NCBI GenBank assembly: GCA_020629235.1
Contig: JAHDDS010000002.1
Span: forward strand, 45,797 to 96,224
Source: Planktomarina sp.
Lineage (GTDB): Bacteria > Pseudomonadota > Alphaproteobacteria > Rhodobacterales > Rhodobacteraceae
Length of the DNA stretch: 50,428 bases
Direction: 5' to 3'
Shown: piece after piece, positions 23,479 through 32,907 of the stretch
How the letters are laid out: each line of letters begins with the position of its first letter
Position numbering within the stretch: the stretch's first letter is position 1
The notes under the pieces: generated by a model
What the model saw: only the letters and a program-made list of their open reading frames with translations
What the model was told of the DNA's origin: nothing
Databases searched by the model: none
Program-made: the position numbers and the translations under genes

Positions 23479-23748
23479 ATGGCACACAAAAAAGCAGGCG
23501 GTTCATCCCGCAACGGTCGTGACTCTGCCGGACGTCGCTTGGGCGTAAAACTGTTCGGGGGCCAACACGCCATCCCAGGTAACATCATTGCCCGTCAGCG
23601 CGGCACCAAGTGGTGGCCGGGTGAAGGCGTGGGCATGGGCAAAGACCACACAATCTTTGCCACATCCGAAGGCCACGTGACATTCCACAAAGGCCTGAAA
23701 GGCCGCACCTTTATTTCGGTTTTGCCGGCGGCCGAGGCTGCAGAATAA
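23479..23748 (+). CDS. rpmA: 50S ribosomal protein L27
   Basis: An 89-residue ribosomal protein whose N-terminus ([15 protein letters not shown]) reaches the peptidyl-transferase centre. [10 protein letters not shown] and [15 protein letters not shown] are family-diagnostic. No cleavable N-terminal extension like that of Firmicutes is present. It follows rplU by 6 bases, is preceded by AAAAGGAG, and an intrinsic terminator lies 28 bases after the stop. Confidence 0.97.
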   Translation: MAHKKAGGSSRNGRDSAGRRLGVKLFGGQHAIPGNIIARQRGTKWWPGEGVGMGKDHTIFATSEGHVTFHKGLKGRTFISVLPAAEAAE

Positions 23749-23776
23749 GCCGGACCCAAAGGGCATATCATTTCCC

Positions 23777-23808
23777 AAGGGATCGGCGAATGCGCCGGTC
23801 CCTTTTTT
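23777..23808 (+). terminator. Intrinsic terminator of rplU-rpmA
   Basis: A 12-bp stem (23777-23788 with 23793-23804, one T-G wobble) with an AATG loop followed by six T residues. It closes the ribosomal-protein operon. Confidence 0.9.
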
Positions 23809-23895
23809 CGTTTTTGAGAGGTGCCAAATGGCACGCACACGACCCACGATGCTATGCCTGGCAGCTTTGGCCAAGCCCGCAACAGGCTTGGCCCC

Positions 23896-24495
23896 ATGAT
23901 TTCCGCGTTAATCCCCATGTTCATGTTGTGTGTGGCAACCGTGGGTACACCCGGTCCAGCAAACATGGCCATCATGGCTGCCGCCGCGCGGTTCGGCTTG
24001 CGCCCCGTCTGGCCGTTTGTGTTCGGCGTGATCTTGGGCAAACAAGCCATCATATGGCCCATCGGGCTGGGGTTGTTGCAGGTGGCCGATGCGGCACCGG
24101 CTGTGTTTTTGGCCATGAAGATCGCCTCGGCCGGATACATGCTGTATCTGGCATGGAAAATCGCTGGCATGTCCTTGGTGGTGGGGGACGCCGGAACCGC
24201 AGCGCCGGGGTTCGCAGCCGGTTTGATCGTGCATCCTTTGAACCCCAAAGCTTGGGCCTTGGTGACCTTCGTGTTCTCTGGCTTGATGCCAGACATGGGC
24301 AGCGCGTTTTGGACCACTGCTGTGGGGGCCGTCATCATTTTGGGCGTTCAGCTTGTCTTGCAACCCCTGTGGGGCGTCGTGGGGTTTGAAGTGGCCAAGC
24401 GTTTGAAGGGACGGGCTGAACGGGTGTTTTTCATCCTGCTGGCCGTTTTGATGCTGGTGTCCATCGCCTGGGCCTTTTGGGGGGCAGGGGGTTGA
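23896..24495 (+). CDS. LysE/RhtB family amino-acid exporter
   Basis: A 199-residue membrane protein with about six TM helices and the family motif GTPGPANMAIM near residue 17-27, the re-entrant proline-rich region after TM1. A second HPLNPKAWAL segment near 116 mirrors the conserved NPKA motif. It probably exports amino acids or small metabolites from the cytoplasm; the substrate cannot be read from sequence. ATG 23896 (MISALIP) gives the normal length; the longer frame adds a non-membrane extension inside the terminator region and was rejected. It lies between rpmA and obgE, where Rhodobacterales often insert a small gene. Confidence 0.85.
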   Translation: MISALIPMFMLCVATVGTPGPANMAIMAAAARFGLRPVWPFVFGVILGKQAIIWPIGLGLLQVADAAPAVFLAMKIASAGYMLYLAWKIAGMSLVVGDAGTAAPGFAAGLIVHPLNPKAWALVTFVFSGLMPDMGSAFWTTAVGAVIILGVQLVLQPLWGVVGFEVAKRLKGRAERVFFILLAVLMLVSIAWAFWGAGG

Positions 24496-24547
24496 GCCAG
24501 CGCCCCCAAAGCCTTAGGCCCACACACAACAATCGAAAGCGCACGCA

Positions 24548-25582
24548 ATGAAATTCCTCGACCTGGCCAAAGTCTATATCCGTTCGGGCGGCGGCGGGTC
24601 GGGCGCTGTGTCGTTCCGGCGCGAAAAATACATCGAATACGGCGGTCCTGACGGGGGCAACGGCGGGCGCGGCGGCGACGTGGTGGTGGAAGTGGTGGAC
24701 GGGCTGAACACCCTGATCGATTTCCGGTATCAGCAGCATTTCTTTGCCAAAAACGGCCAACCCGGCATGGGCAAACAACGGTCCGGTAAAGACGGCGATG
24801 CCATCGTGTTGCGCGTGCCAGTGGGAACAGAAGTACTGGACGAAGACCAGGACACTGTTCTGGCGGATATGACGGAAATGGGCCAACGCTTCGTCATTGC
24901 CAAAGGCGGCAATGGCGGGTTTGGAAACCTGCATTTCAAATCTTCCACAAACCAAGCACCGCGGCGGGCCAACCCGGGCATGGAAGGGGTGGAACGGACC
25001 ATCTGGTTGCGTCTGAAATTGATCGCAGATGTGGGGCTTTTGGGGCTGCCGAATGCGGGCAAGTCCACCTTTTTGTCCGTCACATCAGCAGCCCGCCCCA
25101 AGATTGCTGATTATCCATTCACAACTTTGCACCCAAACCTGGGCGTCGTGGCTGTGGATGGGGCGGAATTTGTCATCGCGGATATCCCAGGGTTGATCGA
25201 AGGTGCATCTGAAGGACGTGGCTTGGGGGATCGTTTTTTGGGACATGTGGAACGCTGCCACGCGCTGTTGCATATCGTGGATGGCACGTCGCCGGATCCC
25301 GCCGCGGACTATGCCACCATCCAAGGTGAATTGCAGGCCTATGGCGGTGATCTGGCGGACAAACCCCAAATCCTGGTGCTGAACAAGGTGGATGCCTTGG
25401 ACGATGACGCCAAGTCGGACGCCAAAGCCGCTTTGGAAGCGGCCAGCGGCGGGGCCGTGATGGAAATGTCCGGCGTGGCCAAGCAAGGCACCACAGAAGT
25501 ACTGCGCGCCCTGCGCAGTATCATCACCGGTGGCCCGCTTAAGGACGGCGAAACGGAAGAGGACGGGGCATGGCGGCCTTAA
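24548..25582 (+). CDS. obgE: GTPase Obg/CgtA
   Basis: A 344-residue GTPase with the glycine-rich Obg fold at residues 1-158 ([29 protein letters not shown]). Its G domain has P-loop GLPNAGKST at 165-173, switch [17 protein letters not shown] and NKVD. It acts in 50S assembly and stress and cell-cycle control. Its end overlaps the start of proB by 13 bases, so obgE-proB-proA is one unit, the usual Rhodobacterales order. Confidence 0.96.
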   Translation: MKFLDLAKVYIRSGGGGSGAVSFRREKYIEYGGPDGGNGGRGGDVVVEVVDGLNTLIDFRYQQHFFAKNGQPGMGKQRSGKDGDAIVLRVPVGTEVLDEDQDTVLADMTEMGQRFVIAKGGNGGFGNLHFKSSTNQAPRRANPGMEGVERTIWLRLKLIADVGLLGLPNAGKSTFLSVTSAARPKIADYPFTTLHPNLGVVAVDGAEFVIADIPGLIEGASEGRGLGDRFLGHVERCHALLHIVDGTSPDPAADYATIQGELQAYGGDLADKPQILVLNKVDALDDDAKSDAKAALEAASGGAVMEMSGVAKQGTTEVLRALRSIITGGPLKDGETEEDGAWRP

Positions 25583-26679
25583 CAGACAGCGCCTGCATCG
25601 TCGTCAAAATCGGATCGGCGTTGTTGGTAGATGCAGACCAAGGGAATTTGCGGCACGACTGGCTTGTAAGTTTGGCGCAAGACATTGCCTGGTTGAAAAC
25701 ATCAGGGTGCAACGTGGTGATTGTGTCTTCGGGATCCATCGCGTTGGGGCGGCACGTGTTGGGGTTACCTTCAGCGGCGCTGTCTTTGGAACAGTCCCAA
25801 GCCGCCGCAGCCGTGGGTCAAATCCGTCTTGCACGCGCCTATGAAGAAACGCTGGCGCCCCACGGGATCACAACGGCGCAGATATTGCTGACGTTGGAAG
25901 ACAGTGAAAACCGACGGCGATACCTGAATGCCCGCGCCACGCTAAGCCAACTTTTGGCGTTGGGCGTGGTGCCGATTGTGAATGAAAATGACACTGTGGC
26001 CACGGACGAGATCAGGTATGGTGACAACGATCGCTTGGCCGCCCAGATCGCTGTGACGGTGGGGGCAGACAAGCTGGTGTTATTGTCCGATGTGGATGGT
26101 CTTTACACCGCCAATCCCACGGCCAATCCCGATGCCAAACGCCTGGACACGGTCAGCCAGATCACACCGGACATCGAAGCGATGGCAGGCGACGCGGGAA
26201 CGGGCTTGTCCAAGGGCGGGATGAAAACAAAGGTGATGGCGGCCAAGATGGCCATGGGCGCGGGCTGCGCCATGGCCATCACTTTGGGGTCGCCCGCCAA
26301 CCCATTGAAAACATTGTCAGACGGCGCGCCTGCCACTTGGTTCATTCCTTCTCTTGATCCCGCACAGGCGCGAAAAGGATGGATCAGCTCTTTGAAAACC
26401 AAAGGGCACATCGCTGTGGATGCAGGTGCGTTGAAGGCCTTGCAAGCTGGCAAAAGCCTGTTGCCCGCCGGGGTCACAGCCGTATCCGGCGGGTTTGAAC
26501 GGGGGGACGCCGTTGCCATTTTGGGGCCGGACGGCGAAACATTGGGCGGCGGATTGGTGCGGTTTACGGCGTCAGAAGCCGAAGCCGTCAAAGGACAGCA
26601 CACCGACGCGTTCGAGGCGATCTTGGGTTATGCCGCCCGGTCAGTCCTGGTGCATCGGGACGATATGTATTTGGGATAA
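25570..26679 (+). CDS. proB: Glutamate 5-kinase
   Basis: A 369-residue enzyme phosphorylating glutamate to gamma-glutamyl phosphate, the first and feedback-regulated step of proline synthesis. The N-terminal amino-acid kinase domain shows [35 protein letters not shown] and [16 protein letters not shown]. The C-terminal PUA domain (about residues 280-369) is present, as in E. coli. The gene overlaps the end of obgE by 13 bases and is followed by proA after 13 bases. Confidence 0.96.
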   Translation: MAALTDSACIVVKIGSALLVDADQGNLRHDWLVSLAQDIAWLKTSGCNVVIVSSGSIALGRHVLGLPSAALSLEQSQAAAAVGQIRLARAYEETLAPHGITTAQILLTLEDSENRRRYLNARATLSQLLALGVVPIVNENDTVATDEIRYGDNDRLAAQIAVTVGADKLVLLSDVDGLYTANPTANPDAKRLDTVSQITPDIEAMAGDAGTGLSKGGMKTKVMAAKMAMGAGCAMAITLGSPANPLKTLSDGAPATWFIPSLDPAQARKGWISSLKTKGHIAVDAGALKALQAGKSLLPAGVTAVSGGFERGDAVAILGPDGETLGGGLVRFTASEAEAVKGQHTDAFEAILGYAARSVLVHRDDMYLG

Positions 26680-26692
26680 GGGGGCCCCGACG

Positions 26693-27940
26693 TTGGAACA
26701 AAACGTACATCAGATCATGGCGGCCATGGGCCGTGCCGCGAAAGACGCGGCAGCCATCTTGGCGACCGCAACCGCAGAACGCAAACATGCCGCCCTGATC
26801 GCGGCGTCGGAACATGTTTGGAAAGATCGCGCCACAATCCTGACGGCCAACGCCAAAGATTTGGCTTTTGGTCGCGACAAAGGCCTAAGCGACGCGATGA
26901 TGGACCGTTTGATGCTGGACGAAGACCGCATTCGTGGGATCGTGGACGGGCTGCGCGCCGTGGCTGAACAAGCCGATCCGGTGGGTCAGGTGCTGGCCGA
27001 ATGGGACCGGCCCAACGGGTTGAACATCCAGCGCGTCCGCACCCCGCTGGGGGTGGTGGGGGTGATCTATGAAAGTCGCCCGAATGTGACGGCTGATGCT
27101 GGCGCTTTGTGCCTGAAATCTGGGAATGCCGTGATTTTGCGGGGCGGGTCTGAAAGTTTTCATTCGTCCGGTGCGATCCACGCGGCGATGGTGAAGGGAT
27201 TGCTGGACGCAAACCTGCCCGAAGCTTGCGTTCAATTGGTGCCCACACGGGATCGGGCCGCTGTGTCCGAAATGCTGACGATGGTGGACACCATTGACGT
27301 GATCGTGCCCCGGGGCGGCAAGGGCTTGGTGGGCTTGGTGCAACGCGAGGCCCGCGTGCCTGTTTTTGCCCATTTGGAAGGGATCGTGCACATCTATGTC
27401 GACAAGTCTGCAGACCCTGCCAAGGCCATGGACGTGGTTTTGAACGCCAAAACGCGGCGTACAGGGATCTGCGGCGCGGCGGAGTGTTTGTTGATCCACG
27501 AAGACATCGCTGCGGGCTTGGGCCAAGACTTGGTGAACATGCTTAAAGACGCGGGGGTGGAAGTGCGGGGTCACGGGCTGGACGGATCGACACTCGCCAC
27601 CCAGGACGATTGGGGGCACGAATTTTTGGATATGGTCATCGCGGCCAAAACCGTGTCCGGGGTGGAAGACGCGGTGGCTCACATCCGCCAGTTTGGGTCC
27701 GATCACACTGATTGCATTCTGGCAGAAGATACCCGCGCCGTTGACCATTTCTTCACCCATTTGGACAGCGCCATCTTGATGCACAACGCGTCGACCCAAT
27801 TTGCCGATGGGGGTGAATTTGGCATGGGGGCCGAAATCGGCATCGCCACCGGGAAAATGCACGCTCGTGGACCGGTGGGGGCCGCGCAGTTGACCAGCTT
27901 TAAGTATCTGGTGCGCGGGAACGGAACCGTCCGCGCTTGA
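26693..27940 (+). CDS. proA: Gamma-glutamyl phosphate reductase
   Basis: A 415-residue NADPH-dependent enzyme of the aldehyde dehydrogenase superfamily that reduces ProB's product to glutamate semialdehyde. Visible signatures are [32 protein letters not shown], the catalytic Cys in [11 protein letters not shown], and [13 protein letters not shown]. The TTG at 26693 is chosen because AAGGGGG lies 8 bases before it and the length then fits the family; ATG 26717 would lose nine residues. It ends one base before the convergent chpT gene. Confidence 0.94.
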   Translation: MEQNVHQIMAAMGRAAKDAAAILATATAERKHAALIAASEHVWKDRATILTANAKDLAFGRDKGLSDAMMDRLMLDEDRIRGIVDGLRAVAEQADPVGQVLAEWDRPNGLNIQRVRTPLGVVGVIYESRPNVTADAGALCLKSGNAVILRGGSESFHSSGAIHAAMVKGLLDANLPEACVQLVPTRDRAAVSEMLTMVDTIDVIVPRGGKGLVGLVQREARVPVFAHLEGIVHIYVDKSADPAKAMDVVLNAKTRRTGICGAAECLLIHEDIAAGLGQDLVNMLKDAGVEVRGHGLDGSTLATQDDWGHEFLDMVIAAKTVSGVEDAVAHIRQFGSDHTDCILAEDTRAVDHFFTHLDSAILMHNASTQFADGGEFGMGAEIGIATGKMHARGPVGAAQLTSFKYLVRGNGTVRA

Positions 27941-27941
27941 T

Positions 27942-28517
27942 CTATGCTGAAAGTGTCAAAGACAGACCCTTCGGACTTTCGTCGATCTGAATGGAAAATC
28001 CGGCACTTTCAATTTCTTGTCGCAGAAGGTTGAAGTGAATGTGCGCCGCCTTTGGTGCAAGGTCGGTGCCGTTTTCCAAATGCTGCCAACCGGCGTCTTG
28101 GGGCAACAGCTTATCGGCACTGGCACTCAGGCTCAGCCGATTTTCTTGGGCCGTCACTGCGATTGCGCCCCCCAAGGCCAAGGCATCGCCGCAGCACATA
28201 AGTGCCAAAGCCAGCGGGCGCCGCAGCGCGTCGGGTACGGTGCCATCAAGGCTGGCCTTGGCCTTTGAGATTTGGTTCCAGTTCGCCAGCATATCCGCAG
28301 TGCCGCCGCCGGTTGGGCCAGCGGTGCCCAAAGCGACGCGCAAAAACCGAAGACGGGCTTGGGCGGCGGCTGTGGCATCCTTGATCAAGCCGATTTCTGC
28401 AGACGATGCTGCGGCGGTCAATTCAAGAAGTTCGATCCCATTGCCGATGGCGCCCAGGGGATTGGCCAAATCATGGGACATTCGCGCCACAACATGGGCT
28501 GACAAATCGCCGGTCAC
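27942..28517 (-). CDS. chpT: Histidine phosphotransferase ChpT
   Basis: A 191-residue protein with a histidine-kinase-like DHp helix carrying the phospho-accepting His15 (RMSHDLANPLGAIGNG), followed by a degenerate ATPase-like domain without N, G1 or G2 boxes. This is how ChpT works: it dimerises and passes phosphate from CckA to CtrA or CpdR but cannot bind ATP. It is cytoplasmic. The GTG at 28517 has GGAG 8 bases upstream. Placement after proBA is usual in Rhodobacterales, where CckA-ChpT-CtrA controls motility and gene-transfer-agent or quorum-related functions. Confidence 0.85.
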   Translation of the reverse strand: MTGDLSAHVVARMSHDLANPLGAIGNGIELLELTAAASSAEIGLIKDATAAAQARLRFLRVALGTAGPTGGGTADMLANWNQISKAKASLDGTVPDALRRPLALALMCCGDALALGGAIAVTAQENRLSLSASADKLLPQDAGWQHLENGTDLAPKAAHIHFNLLRQEIESAGFSIQIDESPKGLSLTLSA

Positions 28518-28705
28518 AGGTAATACTCCGCCGCGAAAAGGGGATGGGGCAGATATGAATACCAAGACCAAGAAATCGTGCGGCCGTGCCAGCAGTATCT
28601 ACCCCATCCGAGTGGGATCAGAAGTGGTGTCGTACTTTAGGTATCCTATGTTAAATGCCCGGAAACAACCAATGGTTGTACTTGGGGAGGCGGTTTGGGA
28701 CAGCT

Positions 28706-29452
28706 GTGACCAAATTGCATGACTATACTGTGCGTTTGGCCACCTCGGCCGAAGATGTCGCGGCTGCGCAGCGCCTGCGATACCAGGTTTTTGTGGAAGA
28801 ATTGGGTGCCTCGGGACCCCTGGTGGACCATCAAGCGCAACTCGAACGGGACCGGTTTGACGACCACAGCGATCATCTGATCCTGTGGCACAATGACCTG
28901 GCGGTCGGAGTGTATCGTTTGATGACCGCAAGGCAAGCGGACGCGGCCGGTGGGTTTTACACGGCCAATGAATTTGAGCTGCAACCGCTTCTGGACAGTG
29001 GCCGCACGTTGTTAGAGGTGGGGCGATCCTGTCTGGCCGCTGACCATCGCGGGGGGGTGGGGATGCTGCTGTTGTGGTCAGCCCTTGCCCAACACGTCAC
29101 CGCCACAAAGACAGACGTTTTGTTTGGTACGGCAAGCCTGCGCGGCGCAAATCCCGCCGACCACGCCCAAGCCTTGGCCCTTTTGCACCAATCCCACCTT
29201 GCACCACCCGCTTTGCGCCCAACCGCGAAACCGCCCTGCGTGGTGGCCGACCCTGCGGTGCAGGTGGATCGCAAGCAGGCCATGGCGCGGATGCCTGCGT
29301 TGATCAAAGCCTATCTTCGGCTGGGGGGCGGGGTTGGGCACGGCGCCTTTGTGGACCAAGATTTCAACACGACCGACGTCTGCCTGGTGCTGGATGTGGA
29401 AAACATGTCGCCCCTGCAAAAATCCATTTACACGCGGGGGCCCACGCCATGA
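28706..29452 (+). CDS. olsB: L-ornithine N-alpha-acyltransferase (lyso-ornithine lipid synthase)
   Basis: A 248-residue GNAT-like acyltransferase of the OlsB family. RLRYQVFVEELGA near 30, a DHSDHLIL stretch near 57, LEVGRSCLAADHRGG near 110, and a C-terminal LDVENM are family features. It transfers a 3-hydroxyacyl chain from acyl-ACP to ornithine. GTG 28706 follows a weak TTTGGGA site; no in-frame ATG fits. The stop overlaps the ATG of olsA (ATGA), so both steps are produced together. Ornithine lipids replace phospholipids under phosphate limitation, common in marine roseobacters. Confidence 0.87.
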   Translation: MTKLHDYTVRLATSAEDVAAAQRLRYQVFVEELGASGPLVDHQAQLERDRFDDHSDHLILWHNDLAVGVYRLMTARQADAAGGFYTANEFELQPLLDSGRTLLEVGRSCLAADHRGGVGMLLLWSALAQHVTATKTDVLFGTASLRGANPADHAQALALLHQSHLAPPALRPTAKPPCVVADPAVQVDRKQAMARMPALIKAYLRLGGGVGHGAFVDQDFNTTDVCLVLDVENMSPLQKSIYTRGPTP

Positions 29453-30261
29453 CGACTTGGGACGAAACGCCTGCACCCGCCCATGCAAAGATTTCCGCTG
29501 CCGGATGGCTGCGTGTTATTGTGCGCGGTGCAGTATTGGCGGCGCTTACCTTCGGTTGCTTAGCGCTTCTTCTTCTGGCGCGCTTGGTGGAACGGCCTGT
29601 CTGCGGTGCTGCCCGTCCTGTCACACCCAAGATCACCAAATTTGTGTGCCGCAATGCATTTCGGATTTTGGGGATGGGGTTCAAAGTGACCGGCACGCCC
29701 GCCGAAGGGATCGGCGCGGCGGTGGCGAACCATTCGTCTTGGTTGGATATCTTCGCGCTGAATGCCCGGAATGAAATCTTCTTTGTGTCCAAGTCCGAAG
29801 TGGCCCATTGGCCAGGCATCGGCTGGTTGGCGCGGGCAACGGGCACGTTGTTTGTGGTGCGGGATCGCAAATTCGCAGCCCAGCAGAAAGCGCAGATGCA
29901 GGACCGCTTTGCCTTGGGGCACCGTCTTTTGTTCTTTCCCGAAGGCACGTCCACGGACGGCCAGCAGGTTGTGGCGTTCAAGCCCACACTGTTTCAAGCC
30001 ATCATCGACGCAAGTGCAGATTTAGAATTTTATGTTCAACCCATCACCTTGCGATACACAGCACCTGCCGGTGAAGACCCGCGATTTTACGGCTGGTGGG
30101 GGGACATGGCGTTCGGCAGCCATTTGCTACACACTTTGGCGGCGGCCCGCCATGGATCGGTGGAAGTGGTGTACCATGCGCCCGTGGCCATCCGCCCGGA
30201 TATCAATCGCAAGGTATTGGCCGCACAACTGCATGCCACAGTGGCGGATGGTCTGACCTAA
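29449..30261 (+). CDS. olsA: Lyso-ornithine lipid O-acyltransferase
   Basis: A 270-residue membrane acyltransferase of the PlsC family with an N-terminal TM helix (residues 22-46), the catalytic NHSSWLD box (HX4D) near 94-100 and FPEGTS near 164. It adds the second acyl chain to lyso-ornithine lipid made by OlsB at the cytoplasmic face. Coupling to olsB by an ATGA overlap favours this over 1-acylglycerol-phosphate acyltransferase, although both activities occur in OlsA of Rhodobacter. Its end overlaps the convergent ThiE-like gene by four bases. Confidence 0.87.
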   Translation: MTTWDETPAPAHAKISAAGWLRVIVRGAVLAALTFGCLALLLLARLVERPVCGAARPVTPKITKFVCRNAFRILGMGFKVTGTPAEGIGAAVANHSSWLDIFALNARNEIFFVSKSEVAHWPGIGWLARATGTLFVVRDRKFAAQQKAQMQDRFALGHRLLFFPEGTSTDGQQVVAFKPTLFQAIIDASADLEFYVQPITLRYTAPAGEDPRFYGWWGDMAFGSHLLHTLAAARHGSVEVVYHAPVAIRPDINRKVLAAQLHATVADGLT

Positions 30262-30878
30262 AGCCGTGCATCCGCCAGTGTTCTTAAGGCGTCTGCCGGC
30301 GTGTCCGTGTCCCAGATTTCTGCGCCAATCCCGAAAAAATCCACCTTGTCCGACAGGCCCCGGATCAATGCAGGATCCAAGCCCCCTTCGGCGATGACGG
30401 GCACTTCAATCATTTCGGACCACCAGGCAAACAGGTCTTCGTCCGCCAAGGACCCATCCCCCAACATGGAAGACGCAACTGGTCCAAAACAGACATAGTC
30501 CGCAGACGCTTCGCCTGCGTTCATGCCATCGTGGCGCGACGCCCCGGAATGGCACCCGACAATGGCATCTTCGCCCAGGTCTTTGCGCGCAGCGCGCACA
30601 CCCCGTGCCCCTTGGGACAGATGCACCCCGTCCAAGCCCAAACGCTGCACCAGTTGCAGGTGATCTTGGACCACCAAAGCGATGTCGCGGGCATGGGTCA
30701 CGTCGCGGCATGCATCGGCCACGCGCGCGATGTCGTCTTCATTTTGAAACGCCAAGGCCAAGCGGACGCACGCCACATCCACGACGTCCAGCACCCGTGC
30801 CAAGTCGGCAGGAAAGGTGCTGGCTTCCGGGGTGGGGGGCGTGATCAGGTAAATCTGGGCGCGGTCTTGGTCTGACAT
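30258..30878 (-). CDS. ThiE-like TIM-barrel protein lacking thiamine-phosphate synthase motifs
   Basis: A 206-residue protein with the ThiE/TenI fold (DGVHLSQ, YVCFGPV, VIAEGGL). The substrate and metal motifs of thiamine-phosphate synthase are altered: QxRxK on strand 2 is CVRLA, IND is VQD, QED is QGA, GVSTH is GCHSG and FPTxTK is SSMLG. It may bind a related phosphate or be an inactive paralogue; annotation as thiE would be by fold only. Similar divergent copies are annotated as thiE in Rhodobacterales. It is convergent with olsA and divergent from trmJ. Confidence 0.78.
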   Translation of the reverse strand: MSDQDRAQIYLITPPTPEASTFPADLARVLDVVDVACVRLALAFQNEDDIARVADACRDVTHARDIALVVQDHLQLVQRLGLDGVHLSQGARGVRAARKDLGEDAIVGCHSGASRHDGMNAGEASADYVCFGPVASSMLGDGSLADEDLFAWWSEMIEVPVIAEGGLDPALIRGLSDKVDFFGIGAEIWDTDTPADALRTLADARL

Positions 30879-30976
30879 CTGCGCTCTCCTTCAAGTCTTG
30901 CAGGGTCTTTACAGGCCTGATGCGTCTTTGACCACCGCTTGTGGTGCGCGCGCACCGTGGATAGAAGGCAGGCGAC

Positions 30977-31717
30977 ATGGATAAATCACAACAACCCGCA
31001 ATCGTTTTGGTGCGCCCGCAGATGGGCGAAAACATCGGTGCCGCCGCCCGTGCCATGTGGAATTTCGGCTTGGACCGGATGCGCATCGTGGCCCCGCGCG
31101 ACGGCTGGCCGAACCCCAAGGCCGTGGCCATGGCCAGCGGGGCAGGGCGTTTGTTGGACGAAGCGCAAATGGTGGACACCACAGCGCAGGCCGTTGCGTC
31201 GGCGCATTTTGTCATGGCCACCACGGCCCGTCCGCGGGGTTTGACCACGCCCGTGTTCACCCCCGAAGCGGCCATGATCGAAGCCCGCACCCGCATTGCC
31301 AAAGGGGAACAGGTGGCCATTCTTTTTGGCCCCGAAAGGTCGGGGCTGGAAAACGACGATATTGCGCGGGCCAATGCTGTGATCAACGTGCCCGTAAACC
31401 CTGAATTCGCATCCCTGAATTTGGCGCAATGCGTTTTGCTGCTGGCCTATGAATGGCGCAAACAAACTGCAGATGTGGAAGATTTCCGCGTCGACATGGC
31501 CAAAACGGATTGGGCCAGCGCGGTAGAGGTGGAAAAATTGGGCGATCACTTCGAAGACCGCCTGGACACCGCCGGGTTCTTTTTCCCCGAAACCAAAGCT
31601 GCGGGCATGAAGATGAACCTGCGCAATCTGTGGTCGCGCATGCCGCTGACCCAGGCGGATGTGCAAACCTTGCACGGCGTGCTGCGGCAAATGGTGCGCT
31701 GGAAAGAGCGGGATTGA
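30977..31717 (+). CDS. trmJ: tRNA (cytidine/uridine-2'-O-)-methyltransferase TrmJ-like
   Basis: A 246-residue SPOUT (trefoil-knot) methyltransferase. The three SpoU motifs are present: MGENIGAAARAMWNFG near 15, VAILFGPERSGLEN near 112, and VPVNPEFASLNLAQ near 137. The C-terminal extension (residues 160-246) is the TrmJ dimer/tRNA arm. It methylates the 2'-OH at position 32 of certain tRNAs with SAM. ATG 30977 is followed by a lysine-poor start typical of the family. It is monocistronic or leads ctaA 56 bases downstream. Confidence 0.87.
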   Translation: MDKSQQPAIVLVRPQMGENIGAAARAMWNFGLDRMRIVAPRDGWPNPKAVAMASGAGRLLDEAQMVDTTAQAVASAHFVMATTARPRGLTTPVFTPEAAMIEARTRIAKGEQVAILFGPERSGLENDDIARANAVINVPVNPEFASLNLAQCVLLLAYEWRKQTADVEDFRVDMAKTDWASAVEVEKLGDHFEDRLDTAGFFFPETKAAGMKMNLRNLWSRMPLTQADVQTLHGVLRQMVRWKERD

Positions 31718-31773
31718 AGCCCCTGTGATGCAGGCCTAGGGTGCGGCAACGGGCTGAATAAGCGGAGGGGGCC

Positions 31774-32907
31774 ATGGCCGATAAACGCAGCATATTCCAA
31801 GAAGTGGGCAGCGACGAAAAACTGGCCGCCGCCGGGACGGGCAACCTGACCAAAGCGGGCGACGGCGCGCGCGGCACTGTGGCGTTGTGGCTGTGGGGTC
31901 TGGTGGTTTTGATCGTGGTGATGATTGTCGTGGGCGGGCTGACCCGGCTGACGGATTCGGGCCTGTCGATCATCGAATGGGACCCGGTTATGGGGGCCAT
32001 TCCGCCCTTGGGGGCCAGTGCGTGGGATGCCGCTTTTGCGGCCTATCAAACCACCACGGAATTTAAAGAACAGAACTTCGATATGACCCTGGATCAGTTC
32101 AAGGTCATCTTCTGGTGGGAATGGGGACACCGGCAATTGGGTCGGTTCATCGGTCTGTACTGGGCGGTGGGACTTGCCGTGTTGTTCATCAGGGGCATGG
32201 TGCCCAAGTCCCGCCAAGTGGCGTTGATCGCGATTGGACCGTTCATTGGGCTGCAGGGTCTGATCGGTTGGCTTATGGTCCGGTCCGGACTTCAGGCGTT
32301 GGACGTCAAATCCTATTGGCTGATGGCCCACTTGGGGGCAGCGTTTGCATTGCTGGCGTTTGTGGCGTGGTACGCAATGATTTTGGGCCGGCAAGAGGCT
32401 GATCTACTGCAAGCGCGCCGCAACCGCGCGCCGCGCATGTGGCAATTGGCAACCGTCTTGGGCGCGGTGTTGTTCGTTCAAATTCTGTTGGGGGCCCTTG
32501 TGGCTGGGATCGATGCCGGCCAGCAATTCGTCGATTGGCCGCTGATGGCGGGCGGCGTTTTGCCGCCCGATATGTTCGGACTTTCACCGTGGTGGCGCAA
32601 CTTTTTTGAAAACGCGGGCACTGTGCAATTTATGCACCGTATGACCGCTTATGGCCTGTTTGCCTTTGGCATCTATGTCGGCATGAAGGCGGCAAAGTCG
32701 CCCTTCAAGCGCACCCGTGGCGCCTTCGGCACCGTGGGGCTTTTGCTGATAATTCAAATGATCATTGGCATCCTGACGGTGCTTTACGCGGCGCCGTTGC
32801 AACTGGCCATTTTGCACCAGTTCATCGGTGTAGTGTTGTGGCTGGCGACCGTGCGGGCGCGCTTCATGGCGGGGTATCCTTCGGGCGACGCCATTCGGGG
32901 GAATTGA
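31774..32907 (+). CDS. ctaA: Heme A synthase
   Basis: A 377-residue, eight-TM protein of the alphaproteobacterial/mitochondrial COX15 type. Key features are GGLTRLTDSGLSIIEW near 50-65, WWEWGHRQLGRFIGLYW near 114-130 with heme-ligand His, and the later WLMAHL, FMHRMTAY and LHQFIG histidines in TM helices 5-8. It oxidises heme O to heme A for aa3-type cytochrome oxidase. The stop overlaps the ATG of the next gene by one base (TGATG). Confidence 0.94.
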   Translation: MADKRSIFQEVGSDEKLAAAGTGNLTKAGDGARGTVALWLWGLVVLIVVMIVVGGLTRLTDSGLSIIEWDPVMGAIPPLGASAWDAAFAAYQTTTEFKEQNFDMTLDQFKVIFWWEWGHRQLGRFIGLYWAVGLAVLFIRGMVPKSRQVALIAIGPFIGLQGLIGWLMVRSGLQALDVKSYWLMAHLGAAFALLAFVAWYAMILGRQEADLLQARRNRAPRMWQLATVLGAVLFVQILLGALVAGIDAGQQFVDWPLMAGGVLPPDMFGLSPWWRNFFENAGTVQFMHRMTAYGLFAFGIYVGMKAAKSPFKRTRGAFGTVGLLLIIQMIIGILTVLYAAPLQLAILHQFIGVVLWLATVRARFMAGYPSGDAIRGN

